Part shown: one piece after another, positions 59,298 through 64,000 of the stretch
How positions within the stretch are numbered: position 1 is the stretch's first letter
How the letters are laid out: every line of letters starts with the position of its first letter
From: Pontibacter fetidus
GTDB lineage: Bacteria; Bacteroidota; Bacteroidia; Cytophagales; Hymenobacteraceae
DNA length: 64,000 nt
Assembly (NCBI RefSeq): GCF_010119545.1
Contig: NZ_JAAEAA010000001.1
Location: 124,001-188,000 of the forward strand
Direction of reading: 5' to 3'
The notes under the pieces: generated by a model
Seen by the model: the letters and a program-made list of their open reading frames with translations, nothing else
Databases searched by the model: none
What the model was told of the DNA's origin: nothing
Made by a program: the position numbers and the translations under genes

Positions 59298-61748
59298 GTG
59301 GTCCGTTTGAAGTCACGATTTTACATATTCGGTCTGTTAATTACAATTTTGTTTTCGGCAGGCTGCGTACCCACCAAAGATCTGGGCGAGGACGAACAGC
59401 TGTTGGTTAGCATAAAACCGAAAGGCGTACAGCATTTCGAACTGGCTGCTATCGAGAACCTTTATCAGCAGGAACCTAACCGCATGGTGCTTGGCTCTGC
59501 ACCCTACTTATACATCTATAACGTAGGCAAAAAATTCTATAACCCGCCTAAAATAGACGAACGCATACAGAAAACGATAGACAAGTGGCGTGAAAAGGTG
59601 CAGCAGGCCGGTACAGATTCGGTGAAGATCAGGAGAATACGCGAGCGCTTTACGGACCGCGTGAGAAGGCTGCGGGAAAAAAAAGAAAAAGGAAATTTTC
59701 TGATGCAGGTAGGCGAACCGCCGGCCATCTACGACTCTACCTTGATGCAGCAAACTATAGACCAGATTGCAATTTTCCTTAACTCGCATGGGTATTTTAA
59801 GCACACCATCAGTTTTGAGAAAGAAGTAAAGAAAAAACTGGCCTATGTAACCCTGAACATCACCGAAAATGAGCCCTACCGCTACACTACGCTAAACTAT
59901 AGCATACCCGATACGGCCATACTAGCACTGGTGCGGGCGTCGGCTGATAAATCGTTGTTGCAGATAAACGATATTTATAACGAAGATGAACTGACCGAAG
60001 AACGAACGAGGCTATTTGAATTGCTGCGCAATAACGGCTATTACGATTTTGCCCGCGCGTACATAGAGTTTGAGGTAGATACCCTTGGAAAACAAAACCA
60101 GGCCAGGGTTACAACTATAGTGCAGAATCCGGAAACCGGCGGACGCCACCAGGTATACTCCATCAACAAAGTATACTTTAAAACCGACACCGACCGCTTT
60201 GGCATTCCGCGCGATACGATAAAGTATAACAACATTAACTACGTAGCCTACGACCATAAATACTCCACCAAAATACTGGACAAGAAAGTAGACATTTACC
60301 CGGGGCAAAAGTATAGCCAGCTAAACACAGCTACTACCCAGCGCAAGCTCGCCGACCTCGACGTTTTCCAGTTTAACAATGTGCTATACAACAAAGTAAT
60401 TGACCCTACCGACAGTACGAGTAACAATAAACTGAATGCCTTTATTAATGCGCTGCCATCTAAACGGTTCCAGGAAACGACTGAGCTTGGTTTAAACTAT
60501 ACCGAGCGTACGCCCGGCCCCTTCTCCAGTATCAGGCTGCGGGTGCGTAACGTTTTTGGCGGTGCCGAAAACCTGGACTTAGGGATACGTGGTGGTTTTG
60601 AGGGGCAGATAAGCTTAACAAACGACCTTAAAACGGTTATGATCAAGGAATTTGGCGGCGACATGTCGCTTTCTTTCCCTACTATACTTGCACCGGGAGG
60701 CCGCAACCTGTTAACCAAATATAGCCCCCGTACCCGTATTTACACAGGCTATACCAGCATAGACCGGCAGGAATACAAACGCGCCAGCTATGAACTGTCG
60801 CTGGACTACATCTGGCAAAAATCGCGCACACCGCTGCAGCCGCCTGTGTTGCAATACATCTTCTCGCCACTAAACCTGAATGTGGTGCAGGTAGATACGA
60901 TATCCAAAGAATTTAAAGAAAACCTGGAGCGCTATAGCCAGGGAAACAGGTCGTTGCTCGAGAGTTTTAACAGCGCCTTTATCTCGTCCATGTCGTTTAA
61001 TGTGATTTATAACACCAACGACTTTACACAGTCACGCAACGCACGCTATTTCCGGGGTTTGCTGGAAGTGGGCGGTTTGTCGCAGGAGTTAGGACTTAAT
61101 GTAACGCTCGGCGACCTGCGCACCTACCAGTTTGCCCGCTTTAACCCCGATTACAGAAGATACATCCCGCTCGGTAATAAGCGCTTTTTTGTTTACCGCT
61201 TAAATACGGGCATTGCCACCCCAATCCTTAGCTCACGCATCCTGCCTTATGATAAATACTTTTTTGCCGGTGGGGCTTCCAGTGTGCGGGCATGGCAGTC
61301 GCGCAGGTTGGGGCCGGGCTCTTTTGCGCAGCTACGCGAAGTTACCCTTGACAATGGCGAAACGGTACTGGTGCGTGATTTTTTGGCTGAGCAACCAGGA
61401 GGAGTTTTAATAGAAGCCAGCACAGAATACAGGTTTAACATTTTCAGCTTCCTGAACGGTGCTTTCTTTGTAGATGCAGGCAACGTCTGGACTTTGCAAC
61501 AGGATGTGGCCAGGCCGGGAGCTTCGTTCCAGTTCGATACCTTTTATAAAGAGCTGGCAGTTGGTACGGGCTTTGGCTTGCGTTTCGACCTGACAGTGCT
61601 TGTACTGCGCTTTGATTTTGCGACCAAAGTGTATGACCCGGGTGGTATAAATGGCAATAAATTCATACTTGGCGATTTCCGTTTCTCCGACTTCTTTACG
61701 CAAAACAACCAAAGCAATCTGAACATCGGTATTGGCTATCCTTTCTAA
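59298..61748 (+). CDS. tamL: TamL (BamA/TamA-family) outer-membrane lipoprotein
   Basis: About 816 aa. The N-terminal signal ends in a lipobox (LLITILFSAGCVPTKDLGEDEQLL, Cys at residue 23), unlike standard TamA/BamA. Three POTRA-like domains follow (for instance DSTLMQQTIDQIAIFLNSHGYFKHTISF), then a C-terminal beta-barrel with the typical closing region RFDFATKVYDPGGINGNKFILGDFRFSDFFTQNNQSNLNIGIGYPF. It matches the Bacteroidota TamL lipoprotein variant, which inserts outer-membrane proteins. The start is GTG at 59298; the ATG at 59235 would overlap the divergent gene. Confidence 0.85.
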   Translation: MVRLKSRFYIFGLLITILFSAGCVPTKDLGEDEQLLVSIKPKGVQHFELAAIENLYQQEPNRMVLGSAPYLYIYNVGKKFYNPPKIDERIQKTIDKWREKVQQAGTDSVKIRRIRERFTDRVRRLREKKEKGNFLMQVGEPPAIYDSTLMQQTIDQIAIFLNSHGYFKHTISFEKEVKKKLAYVTLNITENEPYRYTTLNYSIPDTAILALVRASADKSLLQINDIYNEDELTEERTRLFELLRNNGYYDFARAYIEFEVDTLGKQNQARVTTIVQNPETGGRHQVYSINKVYFKTDTDRFGIPRDTIKYNNINYVAYDHKYSTKILDKKVDIYPGQKYSQLNTATTQRKLADLDVFQFNNVLYNKVIDPTDSTSNNKLNAFINALPSKRFQETTELGLNYTERTPGPFSSIRLRVRNVFGGAENLDLGIRGGFEGQISLTNDLKTVMIKEFGGDMSLSFPTILAPGGRNLLTKYSPRTRIYTGYTSIDRQEYKRASYELSLDYIWQKSRTPLQPPVLQYIFSPLNLNVVQVDTISKEFKENLERYSQGNRSLLESFNSAFISSMSFNVIYNTNDFTQSRNARYFRGLLEVGGLSQELGLNVTLGDLRTYQFARFNPDYRRYIPLGNKRFFVYRLNTGIATPILSSRILPYDKYFFAGGASSVRAWQSRRLGPGSFAQLREVTLDNGETVLVRDFLAEQPGGVLIEASTEYRFNIFSFLNGAFFVDAGNVWTLQQDVARPGASFQFDTFYKELAVGTGFGLRFDLTVLVLRFDFATKVYDPGGINGNKFILGDFRFSDFFTQNNQSNLNIGIGYPF

Positions 61749-62158
61749 CCATAGCGAGTAATTATAACTATAGCCTGTCCCCTATTTTAAAGGTGAGCGG
61801 CTCAGTTTTTTCAACTTTTTTTCGCAATTGGTCAGTTTTTTTTACTAATTAGTTTACTGATTGTTTGGTAGTTACGTTACCCGTGCAGGTACTTTAAAGA
61901 GTCATTTTTATGAGATAAGTATAATTCCTTTTTTGTAGGATGCAACTATAGCTATACCTGTGTTTAAACATCTTTTGCTTTGGTCACTTCTCCTTTCCGT
62001 TTTTCTGCTTTATTCTATTTGCTATAGCGTTTGAGGCAATTTTTAAACTGGAACTTACAACGTTTGTTTTCAGTTTGCAGTTTAACCCAATAAAAAAGCC
62101 TTAAACGGAAATAAGTTTTTTTGGTTGGGTAAACTCAGATAAAATTGCTGCATAGCCT
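61749..62158. other. Intergenic region before the DUF11 gene
   Basis: 410-nt spacer with no gene. It has three CTATAG cores (61768-61773, 61946-61951, 62022-62027), a perfect palindrome ACTAATTAGT (61844-61853) next to T-rich tracts that repeat TCAGTTTTTT (about 61803 and 61832), and an AT-rich stretch likely to hold the promoter of the gene at 62159. Confidence 0.5.
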
Positions 62159-64000
62159 ATGAAACTACTGTTACGTGTTGTTTTTTTATTTCTTGTATTA
62201 GCTCCGGGATTTGTACTGGCAGAAGGTTCAAAAAACCTGACACCCAATTCTTCCGGCAGTTCAACGGACCTTACAAACCCGAATAACTCACGCGCCGGTT
62301 ACCTGGCACACGATGCCAACTTTGCATCGGCGGCAGGCGTTGGCCCAACTTCGCTGAGTTTTCTTAAATCTCCGGGCTATAACTATAACGGAGCTACTTA
62401 TTCCCCTGACCATCGCTTGTATGTGCGCGTACTTCCCGGCGAAAGCATCCACTTCGGGGTACACCGTACTACACACGACCAGGGCACGGGCAACCAAAAC
62501 GACCTCACCATTACGGTAAGATACCGCTCCATTGATGGGACAGAATTAACTGCGGGCTCTCATACCCTAACCCGAAATAAATCATCTCAAAGGCAAATGC
62601 TGTTAAACCAGCAAAAGGGCGTAATCGATAACGCAGCCCAGGCCTTGGCCGGACCTGATGACCTGGCTGGTGCTGCCGGGTATAACAGTATAGCCTATAC
62701 AAACAACGGGAGCACGTACCTGGATGTATTTTTCGAGTTTAACCAGGTAAATGAAGCAAGCCTTAGCCAGGAACAACGTTTTTCGGTTTATGATTACTGG
62801 GACTTTACGGTACTGGATGCAAATAAAAATGAGAAACCCGGCCGTATGTTCTCTAAACTATGGGCCTTTTCAGCTGGCGGTACCAATAACGTATTTTCCA
62901 AGAATTTTGACATGTACCCGCTTATACCAAGCGAAACGCAACCAGGAAAATACTTTGTAAAAGTGCTGGAACTTGCCGGTATAGCCCCTCAAAACTTTTT
63001 CAGGTTTGTAACCAATAGCATGGGTACCAACATGGGCGCAACATTTGAAGAGCGCCGCAAAAGCCAGACCTCAAATTCTGATTACCCCGAATACCTGAAC
63101 TTCGTTAACAACCCCGACCCTGCCCTCTGGCCTACAGCCACTACTCCTACTTTTAGCGTTACGGCGCAGCCTTACTGCGTTAATTCTGTGACCGGCCGTG
63201 GCGGCGTAACCTTTACAGGCACAAGCTCTGAGAGCAGTACGTTTATGGTTCTCATCGACCTTAACAACAATGGCACTTACGACCCGGGAACTGCTGACAT
63301 ATTGCTGGAGAAAACCGGCCCGGCAGGTAACAAAGTAATTACCTGGGACGGCCTGAATGGCCTTGGCCAAGTGGTACCAAAAGGCACAACTATAAAATAC
63401 TACTTTAAGAACGGAAGCGGCCGCTTAAACTTTCCGGTTTGGGATGCAGAAACGAACCTGGACGGTTTCAGGGTTGGAGAAGTGCGCCCTTTGCCAGCCG
63501 GTACGCCTACACTAAACTATAACAGTAAACTTTTCTGGGATGACTCTAATTTGTTGGCTTCCAGGTTTCCGGCGCCGCAGCAACAGTTATTTGGCCTGGC
63601 CTCTACCGGCGATTATTCAAATTTAAGTGGTGGACAGCATAAATGGGGAGCTAACAATGCTACCGCCGGCGACCTTTACACGATAAACACCTGGACGTAC
63701 GGCTTCACCAACGAACAGGAACTGACACAGGTTTACACCTTTGATTGTTCGGCTGACCTGGCCGTTACGCATACTGTTTCGGGCGGTAACTATATCATCG
63801 GCAAACCTTTTACTTATACCATTACCGTACAAAACAACGGGCCGCAGCTAGCGTCAGGCATTATTCTAAAAGACCTGCTGGATGCAGCAAAGCTTACTTT
63901 TATCAGCGCTTCGGCCTCTTTGGGTACCTATAACAGCACTACCGGCGACTGGACCATCGGGGATATGGGGTCTGGTGCAACACGTACTCTGACCATTACG
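62159..64000 (+). CDS. Large secreted DUF11-repeat protein (3' truncated by window)
   Basis: Open reading frame from ATG at 62159 to the window end, 614 codons visible with no stop. The signal peptide is MKLLLRVVFLFLVLAPGFVLAEG. The mature part has a beta-rich N-terminal region (YSPDHRLYVRVLPGESIHFGVHRT), several beta-sandwich segments (LIDLNNNGTYDPGTADILLEKTG), and near the window end a DUF11 repeat (ADLAVTHTVSGGNYIIGKPFTYTITVQNNGP, then LKDLLDAAKLTFISAS). Many Bacteroidota proteins of this kind are cell-surface or secreted through type IX secretion; that cannot be tested without the C-terminus. Confidence 0.82.
   Translation, partial: MKLLLRVVFLFLVLAPGFVLAEGSKNLTPNSSGSSTDLTNPNNSRAGYLAHDANFASAAGVGPTSLSFLKSPGYNYNGATYSPDHRLYVRVLPGESIHFGVHRTTHDQGTGNQNDLTITVRYRSIDGTELTAGSHTLTRNKSSQRQMLLNQQKGVIDNAAQALAGPDDLAGAAGYNSIAYTNNGSTYLDVFFEFNQVNEASLSQEQRFSVYDYWDFTVLDANKNEKPGRMFSKLWAFSAGGTNNVFSKNFDMYPLIPSETQPGKYFVKVLELAGIAPQNFFRFVTNSMGTNMGATFEERRKSQTSNSDYPEYLNFVNNPDPALWPTATTPTFSVTAQPYCVNSVTGRGGVTFTGTSSESSTFMVLIDLNNNGTYDPGTADILLEKTGPAGNKVITWDGLNGLGQVVPKGTTIKYYFKNGSGRLNFPVWDAETNLDGFRVGEVRPLPAGTPTLNYNSKLFWDDSNLLASRFPAPQQQLFGLASTGDYSNLSGGQHKWGANNATAGDLYTINTWTYGFTNEQELTQVYTFDCSADLAVTHTVSGGNYIIGKPFTYTITVQNNGPQLASGIILKDLLDAAKLTFISASASLGTYNSTTGDWTIGDMGSGATRTLTIT

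Overview
The window is chromosomal DNA from a Bacteroidota bacterium, most likely a Cytophagales/Hymenobacteraceae member such as Pontibacter or a relative (inference). Supporting signs are an N-succinylornithine-type carbamoyltransferase, a lipoprotein-type TamA homologue (TamL), a DUF349 protein, Bacteroidota -7 promoter boxes (TAnnTTTG), scarce Shine-Dalgarno sequences, and a 3' gene of the large DUF11-repeat surface-protein type. There is no rRNA operon, CRISPR array, prophage or insertion sequence. Two identical tRNA-Thr genes are present.

Layout. 1-7.4 kb: arginine operon argG(partial)-argC-argD-argF'-argB-argE-argH. 7.4-8.1 kb: small two-TM sensor-like protein. 8.26-12.43 kb: a tightly packed four-gene cassette of C39-like protease, RLAN/RimK ATP-grasp ligase, GCS2 carboxylate-amine ligase and N-formylglutamate amidohydrolase-like protein, predicted to make or process an unknown amide/peptide compound. 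12.6-21.6 kb: small and housekeeping genes (YqaE-type lipoprotein, CbpA-type DnaJ with a DinD/BRO-like partner, TruC, CDF transporter, MsrA, oxidoreductase, zinc ribbon). 22-26 kb: TPR protein and gyrA. 26-30.5 kb: SDR, membrane hydrolase, ion channel, GNAT. 30.6-30.8 kb: tandem tRNA-Thr(UGU). 31-39.9 kb: DUF349, YqgE, PdxH, DUF1015, Maf, two RNA methyltransferases, Nudix. 40-46.4 kb: small secreted or soluble proteins, then sdaAB-tolC-adaptor-gpsA. 46.7-50 kb: tryptophan 2,3-dioxygenase, FAD dehydrogenase, CoA-binding protein. 50.2-55.4 kb: SDR and the YbbP/YbbA-type ABC exporter divergent from a TesA-type lipase. 55.9-58.5 kb: ECF sigma factor operon. 58.5-64 kb: TrmH-family methyltransferase divergent from TamL, then the start of a large DUF11 protein running off the window.

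The most striking feature is not a gene. A short palindrome, core CTATAG and full form AACTATAGTT, is scattered through coding and non-coding DNA on a scale far above chance: about 110 hand-counted cores and at least 13 perfect 10-mers in 64 kb. It resembles the cyanobacterial HIP1 phenomenon. It sits inside proteins, at stop codons, in a terminator loop and in low-complexity linkers. A second layer is a family of about 70-bp REP-like hairpins (four copies) in intergenic gaps. The four-gene amidoligase cassette is the best candidate for a little-described biochemical system.
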